DNA from: Atherinomorus stipes
Lineage: Eukaryota; Chordata; Actinopteri; Atheriniformes; Atherinidae
Reading direction: 5' to 3'
Assembly (NCBI GenBank): GCA_023101725.1
Contig: JALJCO010009114.1
Span: 62,001 to 126,000 of the forward strand
DNA length: 64,000 nt
In this document: one piece after another, positions 11,756-22,603 of the stretch
How the letters are laid out: each line of letters begins with the position of its first letter
How positions within the stretch are numbered: the stretch's first letter is position 1
Made by a program: the position numbers and the translations under genes
The notes under the pieces: model-generated
The model's input: the letters and a program-made list of their open reading frames with translations, nothing else
Databases searched by the model: none
Told to the model about the DNA's origin: nothing

Positions 11756-11984
11756 CACCTAAACACATAGATAAATTCTGAAAGGAATAATTATTCCATT
11801 AAATATTCCACAAATAGTACTGTAAATTATTACAATGTACATTTTTCAATGATTAATCTATTTATGTACTAACACTTATTCATTTAATTATCTATGATCA
11901 CTAATTATCATCTTTCATTTATCTATTTATTGGTTATTTTTTTCATGCATTTATTCATTCATTGAGATGAAAAATGGAGGAAGA

Positions 11985-12125
11985 GAGGCCCGCACACTGA
12001 ATGAAATAGAGGCAGTTGGACCCAAAAATGGACTGGTTTATTTACAAAGAGCCATCGTGCACAAAGAAGGTGCAAAAAATAGTGGACGTTTCGGTCACTA
12101 GACCATCATCAACACTGATAACATG
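11985..12125. repeat. Possible Penelope-like or DIRS-like terminal piece
   Basis: Contains GTGGACGTTTCGGTCACTAG followed by ACCATCATCAACACTGATA. The pattern 'ACGTTTCGGTC...ACC(T/A)TCATCA' is familiar from terminal regions of Penelope-like and related retroelements in fish. No coding region adjoins, so this is tentative. Confidence 0.35.
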
Positions 12126-12129
12126 ACTG

Positions 12130-13777
12130 CACAATTTCAAGCTTTAGGCTGGTCATGATGGCAACCAATCAGGATAACCCTAGGAAGACATCAACTAATT
12201 AGACATGAAAGATGCACAAAGAAAAATGCACAAGATAATATACAAAAAAAAACAATTTACATTTCCAAATTGGCTTCACAGTTGGCCACTGGACGTTGCC
12301 GCTTGATTTTTATTCATGTATTTTTTATTTTGTAGTACCACATAATTCTTTTCACTTCTATTTCACACCCCCATTTTTATCTCACTCTTTTTATTTCGAG
12401 TTCTGTTCAATTAATGGTTTGGCTGCATTGCAGCATTCCAGAAAGTGAACTTTGCAACAAGTCTTCAAACCCGACTGACCAATCACAGCACTGTAATTCT
12501 GGGCCCAACCCAGTGTTATATCAGGAACCAGCTGGGTTCCTGAGGGGCATCAAAGGACATCAAAGTGTTCAGTAGGCAGAAGGAATAAATCAAAATTGAT
12601 TAATAAAATGGTTTTTTTTACGTATATTGCCGCACGGAAACTTCTAAAACCTGCAGGACAGATCTTTTTGTTGGTGATTCCTGATGTAAAATTTTATGAG
12701 CAATGATCGTTGCTTTGCTAAAATAGGCTCATGAGAAGCTAGTGGCTTCTGTTGGCTAAGTCTCTTTGTTCTGTCAGTTGACAGATTACTGATTCATTTT
12801 TACAGGATTTGTTTATTTCATTATGTACAGTGTTAGAATTTTTTTTATTCAAATTGAACAACTGCATTTTAAATAAACAGCATGTCTTTATAACCCTTAC
12901 TTCTTCTACAGTATCTTGTGTATGTACACAGCTAATACTGAATAAAGTTTTACACCGAGGACAGCATAGGTGACCAATTCATTTGCTCTCTAGTTTGCAA
13001 GCATTTCTTAATGACTAGCAACACTCACAAAGGGCCTGGGCAAATGCCCTTTCTTTTAACTTTCTTTCTCTGAACACATTAAGCATGAGCACACGTGTAT
13101 TGGCATCACAATCACACAACTTGATTTTACTTAGTGTTGGATTGTGAAAAAAACAACAACACAGTATTGCACTCCTCTAGTCTGCAGGAGGATTTAAGAG
13201 CAAGCTGTGAATGTAAGAGTGAACGGTGGTTCAGATTGTCAGACTAAGTGCAACAGCTCCTTAAGAGTCAAGCAGAGCTCCCATGCCTTGTTTACCTTAG
13301 TGACAGATAATAACAGCCCTGAAGCTTGCTGCAACTATACCCTAGAGCTCAAGAGTCTCCTCTGCGCTTCCCAAGCACAGCTTGAAGACTGTTTGTCTCA
13401 TTCCTTATGAACCCTCGGAGTCCAAAAATGTTAATCAGAACCTGTTCTAAAATGTTGAAAAGAATCAATTTATTAAAATAAATTCAACACAGTCACAGAA
13501 AAAGTCCATTGTTTTGTTAAGACAAAGTCTCCTGTTCATGGATGGGTGTAATAAGCTTAGAATTTCACCAATCATTACTGAGGTACATGTAACAACTGTG
13601 ATATTGATTTTAGTTGATATTACCCAGTTCATAGCTGAAAGGACCCAGAACAGATTGACTGATGACTGCAGCTGCTTTCAAAGCTATTGCTTTGTCTGCA
13701 CAGCCAATGCACACCAGGTGGTACTGTGTATTCAGGCTGAATGTAAAGCAAATGTCAGATTTGGCACATGGTGCATG
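12130..13777. other. Non-coding stretch
   Basis: No gene supported. A short piece near 12640-12655 (GGAAACTTCTAAAACCTGCA) resembles the inner-right part of the hAT-derived family at 9435. The open frames at 13207-13410 and 13514-13798 show no recognisable domain. Confidence 0.4.
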
Positions 13778-14096
13778 GGCAGCACGGTGAAACGATGATT
13801 AGCCACACAGCAAAAAAAGGTTTGTTTTCAACTGGGGTCCCATTGTGTTCCATTTTCTATGTTTTCCTCATTTTTTTTTCTGGTGTGGGGGTGCCTGGAT
13901 TCATCTTCCTTCCAAAAGACAAGCATGTTAAATCAAGTGGTCAGGTGAGAGTAAATGGTTCTCTGTCTCTTTGTGTTACCCCCGCTGATGGAATGGCGAC
14001 CTGCCCGGAGTGTATCAGCCTCTCTCCCCCAACGTAAGCTGGGATAGACTCTAACCCCTATGATCTTCTACATGATAAAGTGTTGAGAATGGATGG
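13778..14096 (+). repeat. GGCAGCACGGTG-type fish interspersed repeat
   Basis: A degraded but nearly full-length copy of a very common fish repeat. It starts GGCAGCACGGTG, has GGATTCATCTTCCTTCC in the middle, GCGACCTGCCCGGAGTGTAT near the end, and finishes with AAGCTGGGATAGACTCTAA. A reverse-oriented terminal fragment of the same family lies at 35115-35200. It has tRNA-like promoter features in consensus form, but the head here is too decayed to see the boxes. Confidence 0.75.
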
Positions 14097-14510
14097 GCAT
14101 TACTGGGATCTGGATGACTTTTCCCCTTCTTTGTGCACCTTGGAAAAAAGTGAATCTCCTTTTGAAGAAAAAGTGAGAAATTCGGAGGGGAGAAAAAAAA
14201 AACCCTGCAAACTAGGATACTGGAAAAGTTTCAAGATGATTAAGTGACTGTACGGTTACACAAGTCAGACATAGCCAGACTGAAGCACCAAGACTCAGCA
14301 CATTATAGACTTGGTACACTGTGACCAATTAAGACCAAAGAAATGGTGGTAAAAATGGTAAATTTGCTTTGCATACACTCAAATCCATTAGAATATTAAG
14401 GGAAGTGTGAGGCAGCATGCTGTCAGTGTACCCTCTTAGCAGGTAATGGGTATATTGCTCATCATGCAAATGTATTATACATGTTTGCTCTAACCTGATT
14501 TAGACAGCGA

Positions 14511-14705
14511 TGGCTCAAATGACAGAGCAGTGATCTGTCAACCAAAGGTCAACACTTCCATCGCCAGCCCTCAACACATTAAAATGTCCTTGGACAAGTG
14601 ACTGTGGACAGTGAACTCTGGTTCTAGTGGCAGGCAAGCCTCTCTTGTGCCAGCTATAACACCAGTATGAGTGGTTGAACATTGTTAATTGCTATGTAGG
14701 ACTTA
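14511..14705 (+). mobile_element. tRNA-derived SINE, diverged
   Basis: The head TGGCTCAAATGACAGAGCAG resembles a tRNA A-box region. A central TGTCCTTGGACAAGTGACTG corresponds to the conserved TGTCCTTGGGCAAGACACTG block of a common fish SINE. The end GTATGAGTGGTTGAACATTG matches the usual GTGTGAATGGGTGAATG tract. The B box (near AACACTTCCATCGCC) is decayed. It is not a functional tRNA. Confidence 0.7.
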
Positions 14706-16372
14706 GCTAGCCTGCTGTGTAACATTTACCATAGCCATTAATGCAATCAGTACAAGCTGCACAGAAGCAGAAACACACATCCATACACTTCCCATTAACT
14801 TAACCAAAGCAATTAGAAGATGTAAAGTTGCAAACCAGGCTAAGAAAAAAAAGAAAATGGGAAAAAGAAGTCCCACTAGGGTAGCTCCGGCTGCCTATCG
14901 ACAATATTGACCACAGCTTCATCAAACACTCGTAGTTGTTTTCAAACCATTGTGTGCATGTTGCAGTGGCAAGCAACCAAAAACTGTCTCTCTAGTAATT
15001 ATACTATAAGCACAAGTGTCACGCATCTTGCTCCGACAGCCTGTATTTGCCTCAGAGCTGTGTATGCATCTTTGTTTTTACGTCACTTCAAATGTCTTAA
15101 AGAATGCTTAAAAAAAAAAAAATCACTGCGGAGTGAGATTTTGTGAGTGAGTGTGCATACGAGAGAATGACAGGAAGAGATACAGAAAAGGGCTTTTGTT
15201 TGCTCGTTTTTACTTAAGTCTATGTTTGGGGAATATCATAAAAGATTATATGCATCCATGCAGTGTAATTATGTTTGGTAAGAAAGGCTGCTATCTTAGT
15301 CAGCTCTACGGAGAAATTAGTAAAACTAGAACAAGAATGTATTTGCACATTCATTTAAGGACTAAGATCTCTTTCTTTAAGCAGCTATTTATATTCTAAA
15401 TATGGCTGTTATTTTGGTTTCATGGAGCAGAAGATTGAGAAAACAAACTGTGATAACTTAGGAAACTGAATGGAGAAAAAAAAGGTTTAAAAATAAAACC
15501 AGTTATCTGCGACACTGCATTTCCAGGGAGAATTAAATGTGACAAAACATCAGTGTTTTGGTACTTTATCTGTGTTCTGTGTTTTGTCAGTGAAGATTTT
15601 TCTTGAATTTATACCTTTTTTGCCTAGTTATGCAAATTACATTAAATCAAATTAACTAGTTTTTCTGTTTATTTGATAAAAATAATGTTTTCAAAGTTCA
15701 AACCAAATAATGACACTAAACAAAATCAGCCATAACATGAAACAAAGTGACACTGATCTCTGTAGTCACATAAGTGTTACTTCCATACTTCCCACCAGCC
15801 AAAACATTATTTGGAGACCAGTCAAACCCCAGTATGGTAATGGCACTTCTCCCCAGGACATCTATGGGCTATGAAATACTACGTAGGAAAGTTTCAACGA
15901 GGGCCTTATTCACCAGTATCTTCTTCTGAGTCTTTTTAAATTTTCTCCTAAGTTGCACTTCAGGTCCCACTGAGCATGTCAGGATGCACGTCCTCAGGTG
16001 TACTGGCTACAGGGCAGAAGAGTGAGCCATAAATTACATTTTCATCTCTAATTGCAAACTGTACCTACAGTTTGTAAAGTAAATTACAACCTGCAGTGTC
16101 CAAACACATTCAGCATCCTTTTGAGATGTGGTGTGCTAATGGAACGGGTCGTACATCTGATGGAAAAAAAAACCTCCAGGTGAGTCTGAATAATGATTAT
16201 TAACCCGGGGATCAGTGTGTAACCGCCATCTCATCATAAAACTAATCAGTATGATGAATCAAATAAAAATGAGTAAATTCTAATTATTAAAAACCACATT
16301 CAGAGGTGGATCTGGGAGTCACGGGTGACTTGGATATTTATGAAGTTGAGGAAACTTATCTTGCAAGAGTGC
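14706..16372. other. Non-coding, no recognised feature
   Basis: Includes short A-rich tracts near 15109-15122 and 15477-15484. Two overlapping frames around 14907-15399 are open but domain-free. No repeat that I can name. Confidence 0.4.
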
Positions 16373-16463
16373 TTTAAAGCCCAAGTGTGTGAGAATTACT
16401 CCCATTTAGTGGTGCACTTATTGACTGCAAACAACCAAGTGGTGCTCTCTGGCGCCTCAGTGT
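16373..16463 (+). mobile_element. Fragment of TTAA MITE (same family as 38681)
   Basis: TTTAAAGCCCAAGTGTGTGA followed by GAATTACTCCCATTTAGTGG matches the start of the element at 38681 (TTTAAAGGTACAGTATGTAA then GAATTACTGACATCTAGTGG). About 90 bp remain before the next TTAA at 16464, so it is truncated and abuts another TTAA element. Confidence 0.7.
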
Positions 16464-17135
16464 TTAAAGACACACAACAGAACTTTTAGACCTTAAAAAT
16501 ATGTGTTTCTGACACATTTTGATGGCACACCACATTCATGGCACTGAAGGGGGGAAAAAAGGGGCCCCCGCGGGCGGCGGCCGCTGGGGGGGGGGGGAGG
16601 AGCTCCAACAAGGAGGAACCTTTTAGAAGACAGGCCAATAGGCAGCCCCACAGGGGCAAGATTAACGAGAACAAAAAAAAACATAAAAATAAAGAAAAAA
16701 GGCGAAAAAAAAAAAGAGGGAAAAGAAAAAAACCCCCCCCTTCATTGTGTGCATTTTCGAGCCGTCACTGCCCAGAGGTGTCCCGGGGCTCAGAAACAGC
16801 AGTATGTAAGCTTTGCATCTGGGACGTAGCTGTGACGTTCCAGTCGACTACTGGTTGCGCACAAAGTCACTTAAGAGTAAACGGATATGAACCAGATATG
16901 AACAGCAGGTGTTTTGAACGCGCATCATGTCAGATTCAGCAAAGAAATGCAAGAAAACATTACTGGAGGAAGAGAGGAAAAGAAAGAGAGGAAGGGACAG
17001 AATAAGACTCAAGACTGTATTACTGGCTGAAGTGAGATCACTGGACAGATACAATGCAAGTTGGATGCTAGTTTTGCCATCGATAGGGGGCGCGTTGTTG
17101 AGAAAACTGCTGAAAGCTCCGTTGTGGGCCTTTAA
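16464..17135 (+). mobile_element. TTAA-flanked element, copy A (with internal insert)
   Basis: Both edges carry TTAA (16464-16467 and 17132-17135). The inverted ends read AGACACACAACAGAACTTTT and, on the complement, AGGCCCACAACGGAGCTTTC. It is homologous end to end with the reverse-oriented copy at 24717-25193. Shared blocks include CACATTTTGATGG, GCATTTTCGAGCCGTCACTG and CCAGAGGTGTCC. A basic frame starting with ATG at 16927 (MSDSAKKCKKTLLEEERKRK) is also in the partner. Relative to the partner, copy A contains about 202 extra bases at 16539-16740. With that insert removed its length would be close to the partner's. Confidence 0.85.
16539..16740. other. Anomalous G/C- and A-homopolymer insert
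   Basis: Compared with the partner copy at 24717-25193 this block is extra, and TTCA occurs at both edges (16535-16538 and 16741-16744). It contains runs of G, C and A, including 13 or more Gs near 16585-16597, an A-rich lysine/arginine-like tract from 16671, and eight Cs at 16733-16740. TGAAGGGGGG near the left and CCCCCCCCTTCA at the right form a small inverted repeat. NotI, SacI, SacII and ApaI recognition sequences occur close together. It may be a real low-complexity insertion or an assembly or base-calling artefact. The 155-aa open frame across it is composition-driven. Confidence 0.6.
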
Positions 17136-18139
17136 AGTTGTACTTCCATGGTCATTTCATTACTATTTCTGTGTTCTCCATTATTATTGAATGCATTCTG
17201 CATCGTTTCTGTTTAAAAAAAAACCTTCTGGTATCTTTGTATCCAGCTGTATTTGTATACTAGAAGAGAGGCTTGTGGTCCAACCGCAGGCTTTTCCAGG
17301 TCCTTCTCATGAATTTCCGTCTGATTGGCTGCCTCCCATCAGTGTATGAAGGAAGCTCCGCCCTCAGCTCTTATTTTGCTACAGACAGGAAATAGAGCCG
17401 ACAAACAAGTTTGTTCCGCCATGCTAACAGTTAGCTAATTAGCTTCTCAACTCCGAAGCTACAGTCGTGCCGTCTTTACTTCTAGTGTGTAGTGGAGGGT
17501 TACAGTACCTGCCTTCCAATGGACAGATAGAAACCCCACGTGGGATACGCTATTTGCAATGTGACGTAGAAGTGCAAGGCCCAATTGTTCCCAATTCGCT
17601 CTTTTCTTCGTATTGTTTCTCTGATGAGAAAGCACAGCCGACTGGAGGGAATGCAACGCTAGCAAGTCAGCATGAGTAAGTAAACAAGGGGAAACCCTCC
17701 GTATTTCAGAAGGAGCAAGTTAAACGGGTTTTCAGTGGAAGGAGGCCTTTAAAGTGCTCATGACAAGATTTTGACATTTTTCTCCATGTTTTATAAACCG
17801 AAATGTTCTTCCTGATGATTTATGTAACAGAAACAAGTGTGCCTGCATGAATGAGTTATTAAAAGACATTGCTGCATTTTAACACATCTGACCAGTCTGT
17901 GGCGCTGTTTGCAGAGACCGGACGTGAGGTTGCGAGTAGGAGCTCTACACCGCTGTCAGAATGGATTTTAAAGGGTTTATTGTTGTTTTTAAGTTACTTT
18001 TCCAGTTTTACAGATGGACAGTAACGGCTCAGTCTTCAGTTTTATTGCAAGTTAATGTTTAAATGCTCATAAAGACAGCATTACTTTATTTATGTTTCTT
18101 ACGGATCATAAATACATTAGAAGAGGATAAAATAGGTGC
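17136..18139. other. Non-coding, moderately CpG-containing stretch
   Basis: Slightly higher GC and CpG than the surroundings (for example 17290-17680). Open frames on both strands at 17459-17679 overlap each other and have no recognisable domain. It may be the upstream part of the repeat that begins near 18140, but no partner was found for it inside the window. Confidence 0.4.
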
Positions 18140-19070
18140 TTTTAACGGGGTCTAGATGTAGGAGCCTCCTGCACGTCTCTGCCAGTAAAATTCCCGTCTG
18201 CCTTTTTTATTGGACATGATGAGACTTTAACACATCGTGCTGCAGTCACTTCTGCCGCATTATTCTTCATTCATCAGTGTTTCCTTCACAAAGTTGTGAT
18301 GTCCAGCTGTGGACAGAGACAGCGTCTCCTCTGGACTTCACAGGACTTCTCTAGCTGCTTCCAAAGATGCATCCTTCCCTCCATCCTCATCTTTATGAAC
18401 GGGAACTATTTAAAGCTCGACTGGAACCATGTAAGTTATTATCTTCTTGTTTTTAAAGGCTAGTTATTTACCGTGAGTTAGCATGCTAGCGGTTAGCCAT
18501 GTGCTAATAATGAGCTGTGCTGCCTCTCACCACTTACTCCTGACTCTGCCTTGTACTGCGCTGGTTCTGGCCCACTCGGTGCCGGTCTAAGCAGCTCTTT
18601 AACAGTTGTGGGTCCGCTTGGTGCTGGTCTGGGCCTCCTTACAGTTCTAAGTCCGCTCTGTGGGGGTCTCTTGCATGCTGGAGCTGAACCAGTGGACCGG
18701 GCTCTGTGAGAAGGTCTTGGAGCTGACTTATAGTTCTAAGTCCGGTTCTAACCCATTGTCCCCATCTTCATCAGCATCATCACACTCTTCTGAACTGGCT
18801 GATAATCCCACCACACAAACCAGTTCCAATCTAGCTGTTCCGGAGCATCTTTTATGTTTTCCACGGCTTTGACTTTACATGTAAATCAATGAGCCTACTG
18901 CGACTGTTTCATCTGCTGACGTTGTGTCACGGAGAGGCTAAAATGCGAGCAGCTAGTGAGGTTTGGCTTTTCAGCATTGAATATTTACGTGAATATAAGT
19001 CTGACTTTCAACTGCACAAAAGTACTTTTGATTTGTTGTATTGTTCTATTGCTAAATTACGTGAATTTAA
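18140..19070 (+). repeat. Diverged direct repeat, copy 1 (partner at 21420)
   Basis: Colinear with 21420-22230. Matching landmarks include CTGCCAGTAA, CTGCAGTCACTTCTGC against CTGCAGTCATTTCTGC, TCCCTCCATCCTCAT, the GAACCA(T/C)G block with G/AAGTT after it, and TTACAGTTCTAAGTCC. The ends are vague: homology fades near a TTGTATTG...AAATTACGTGAA block at about 19060. There is no plausible coding frame. It could be an unknown transposon family or a local duplication that has diverged. Confidence 0.6.
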
Positions 19071-21419
19071 TGTTGTTAATGAATTTAATGTCATCTGCAC
19101 TTTAAAGACGCACGACAGAACAGGTTTCAGTCTGATGACATGTTCTGACAAGTCAGTACTGCTTTGGGGGTATGATGAGGCCCTACAGTATTAAGCAGGG
19201 GTACATACACTGTTGAGAACATGCACATGCAACGTTGTGAATCTCTGTGAAATGACTGTCGCCTTCTGAGTTTATCATATCTCATTATGCACGCATTCAC
19301 TTCTTCTGTCCATGTCGTCAGTGTCCATGTTGGTTCTGTGTTACTGAAGCCTCAGGCTGAAATGTCGCCTCGACAGCCCATCAAATTGAGTGACAAGCAC
19401 CGGCCTAAGCCGCATACCCGAAGGGACAAATAAAGGACTGATAGTGTACTTTCTTGCCTCAAGGTGAAAAGTTGCATATTGTAGCCTTCAGGAATTTAAG
19501 AGTTTTCTTTGGTGGTGTTGGATCATTTTTTTGAGAACAAATAAGAACAAAGGACAAGTTTTTTATCAGTGTGTCATGCTTTCTTACAGCAGCATCATGC
19601 AATCTGGTGCAATAGCTGAGTGTAGCATTTCTGCAGAAGTTACTGCAGGTAATTGTTCTGTGGAGTAACACAGGAAATAAAAATGTCAAATTCACAAAAG
19701 AACAAATTATTAATAATTATAATACATTGTTAATATGATTTAGTATAGTTAATTGATATGGTTAGTTTACCATTATTTCAAATATTCATTCCAAGAATAT
19801 GGGACTGAATTACTACTAAAATAAAAGGATAGTTGGCAGCTTCTCCTTTTGTTTCTAACCATGAAAAAATGTTTAATTTGAATTTTGTGGATGGTCTGCT
19901 GTTGATGTCATTACCACATCCAACATCTGAAGTTGAATTACTTGTCTTGTATTTAAAGTTCGAACCCACTTTCTGATGGATTTTGTGTCAGCACCAACAC
20001 TTAGGAAGTGTTTCTCTATTAACTTAATTTTGCAAGCATTAAATAGGAGTGAATCATGATTATAACAGTATGTAGACATTTTATTCATTAAAACCACTCA
20101 TCACTGAGAATAATTAAACTGATAATAATGGCACTTTGTAATCTGCAAACTGAAAAGTGTGGCTTTATCTTTTTGAAGAAGGAACATTTTACTGAAATGA
20201 TGTGGTGCTAGATCAGTCTTAGTGTGTAGTTTATGGAAATGTTGCTTTAATATCTGAATGTACCATATCTGATGTGGTCAAAAGTATAATTTTGTATTAG
20301 ATGACTGGCGTGCTATAAAGCCACAGTAAAACTGATATTATCTAAACTTTTGTCATCATAATTACAAACCCTGTTTTAACCCTGGTTGTAATGTATTTGC
20401 ATGCTAATTAGTCAGAGACTATGAACCCAAGATTAGACCCTGTTTTAGCACCATTACAGTGTTAGCTGATACATGCGATCAGTGTCATGTTTTACAGTGA
20501 ATTAGGTATGTTTATTTTATCTTTGCAGTTTTTTAATTGTAAATCAACACGACTGTAAATTTTCTCATCTTATGTTTGTAATCCACAGAATCAGTTCTAG
20601 TGGAAATACATGAAATCTGTTAACTATAACGGTGGAGGCTGAGGTGGAGCTCTCCTCAACAATAATGCCAGGACACAAAATTTCCAAGCGAAATATTAAC
20701 AAACAATTACATGTATTGTTTAACCTTGTTTTGATGCTTAAATCTTCTCTTAAATTAATTAAAAGTTTCAAAGTTAATCTTTTTCCTGCCAAGTGTGGAC
20801 CCGTTGATATTTGTGGATATTGCAAAATGCATTAGTCCACTTTGTAAAATGCAATGTTTTACAATTAATATTCAAAAGTTGCCAAATAAAGTACATTTGA
20901 AGGTTACACAACTGTTACATGCCTGTATTTGCTTTTAAGGATTACCATGTCTGTTTTGCATCATATTAAACACATGAAAAAAATTCTTCCCTTTTTTTTT
21001 ATTTGACCAAAAATTCTAAAAAGTTTGGTCACTTTTTCATTTCTAAGATTGCATGCATTTGCCTATTTTTAGAGGTGAAACATGTTGGGTTTGCTATCAC
21101 GTTGCATGAACCTCATCCTAAACAACCACATCTCCAGCTTGACAATGGCTCCACAAGAGAAAATCAAGCATAGTTTACTTAATAGAGTGTTTTACTGAGT
21201 CTGTAAATACCTTGATGACTGCACGTGTTCGCCATTTTGGGGGTCAAACAAGTTGAAATCACACTGGAGTTTCACGGAAGAATTATTTGTTTATCAGCAA
21301 TTCTTTCTAAGAGGATAGTAAAAGCAAACTACAGGAACAGTTTGGATGTCACATCTACAGTAAGGAGAGATACGATGGAAAAAAAGCTACTTGGCAGTAG
21401 GCCTATCTGTTGCAGAGAT
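19071..21419. other. Non-coding stretch between the direct repeats
   Basis: AT-rich, with no supported exon. GACAAATAAAGGACTG at 19425-19440 includes an AATAAA, which may be the end of an old transcript-derived or retroelement piece, but nothing coding precedes it. The remainder looks single-copy. Confidence 0.4.
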
Positions 21420-22230
21420 CCGTATGATGACTTTACCAGTGTGAGCCCTCCTGGACATCGCTGCCAGTAATGTTTCTCTGTCTGCAGCCATTCTGTTTGC
21501 TGGATAACAGTCACTAACATGTTGAGACTTGTAACACATGCGGCTGCTGCAGTCATTTCTGCTGCAACATACTTCCTCCTCCTGTGTTTGTTACACAGCA
21601 GTGATGCAGCGCCACCAGTCATCACAGGAGTTCTCGGGTCGCTTCCAAATATGCTTCCATCCCTCCATCCTCATGATAAGTGGGAGCTACTTAAGGCTTG
21701 GCTGGAACCACGGAAGTTGTTGTCGTGTAATTTTTAAAGGCAATTATTTGTCACGTGTTAGCCATGCTGCAGTGATCATGTTGCCTGTCCACCACCGGGA
21801 CTTACAGTTCTAAGTCCATTACAGATGCGGGCATGAAAAAGTTCCCCCTTTCTGCCGACTGCCAGCCTCTCACCAGCGACTTGTCTGCTAATTCAATCGC
21901 ACAGAGAAATGCCTGTGTGCCCAGGGGAAACGATTTCAGAGCATAAATGAATGCCCAGAACAAGGACGTTTCCACACGTCAAGTTTGGACACCGTGCGTG
22001 ATGACGTATTCGCAGGACAAATTGTTCAGCCAGTGATAGTGCAGTAATAGTGCACTATTACTGAACCACTTCTGGCAGAAAAAGGCGGAACTTTTTCATA
22101 CCCACATCTGTAAGTACAAATCTTGCAGGTTTGATTCCACCCACCACACAAACCAGTTTCAAACTAGCTGCTCTGGAACTACTTTTGTTCTTGTGTTGTT
22201 GTATTGCAAAATTACATGAAGTCAAGATCA
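21420..22230 (+). repeat. Diverged direct repeat, copy 2 (partner at 18140)
   Basis: Same landmarks in the same order as copy 1, with differing short insertions. Copy 2 contains a local block at about 21960-22080 with CACGTC, GATGACGTATTCG and a repeated CAGTAATAGTGCA that copy 1 lacks. Neither copy holds a credible coding frame. Confidence 0.6.
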
Positions 22231-22384
22231 TATCAGCAGCACTCAAGTAAACTCAGGTGCAGAGATACACATAATGTTAAACTGAAATGTGACCACTAGT
22301 TAGATGTAGTTACCCTTTCATTCATGTTAATTTTGATTGGTAGTCTTTGTTTTTAATACCCGTGCAGAATGCACAATTCTACTA
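22231..22384. other. Short non-coding spacer
   Basis: Nothing recognised between the direct repeat and the palindromic MITE. Confidence 0.4.
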
Positions 22385-22603
22385 TAATGGGCTCTATGCA
22401 CAGCTCCACTACTTCGTGAACTTAAGGTAGCTCCTTTGTTTCCTGACTGTCATCACTAGACAAACTGATTGATCCAGGTTTGTCTGACCAGTTATTGAGG
22501 TCAGGCACACCTGGATTAATCAGTTCATCCAGTAATGAAAGACAGAAAACAAAGGAGCTACCTTAAGTTCACGAAGTAGTGGAGCTGTGCACGGAGCCCA
22601 TTA
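22385..22603. mobile_element. Near-perfect palindromic MITE with TA flanks
   Basis: The left arm starts TA then ATGGGCTCTATGCACAGCTC and the right arm's complement starts TA then ATGGGCTCCGTGCACAGCTC. The following 35 bases or so (CACTACTTCGTGAACTTAAG and onward) are identical, and the arms keep pairing to the centre near 22494. Total length is 219 bp, almost all stem. TA at both edges suggests a Tc1/mariner-mobilised (Stowaway-like) element. High arm identity suggests recent activity or strand-to-strand homogenisation. Confidence 0.85.

Noticed and set aside
16555..16600. Cloning-vector contamination
   Set aside because: NotI, SacII, SacI and ApaI sites are clustered, but their order and flanks do not match a polylinker I know. 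Kept as a possibility only under the insert finding.
16538..17005. 155-aa open frame rich in Lys, Arg, Gly and Pro
   Set aside because: It spans an anomalous homopolymer insert and then the body of a TTAA element. The composition follows from A and G runs, and the partner element lacks the first half.
19420..19445. Polyadenylation site of a host gene
   Set aside because: AATAAA occurs, but nothing coding lies upstream and the hexamer is expected often by chance in AT-rich DNA.
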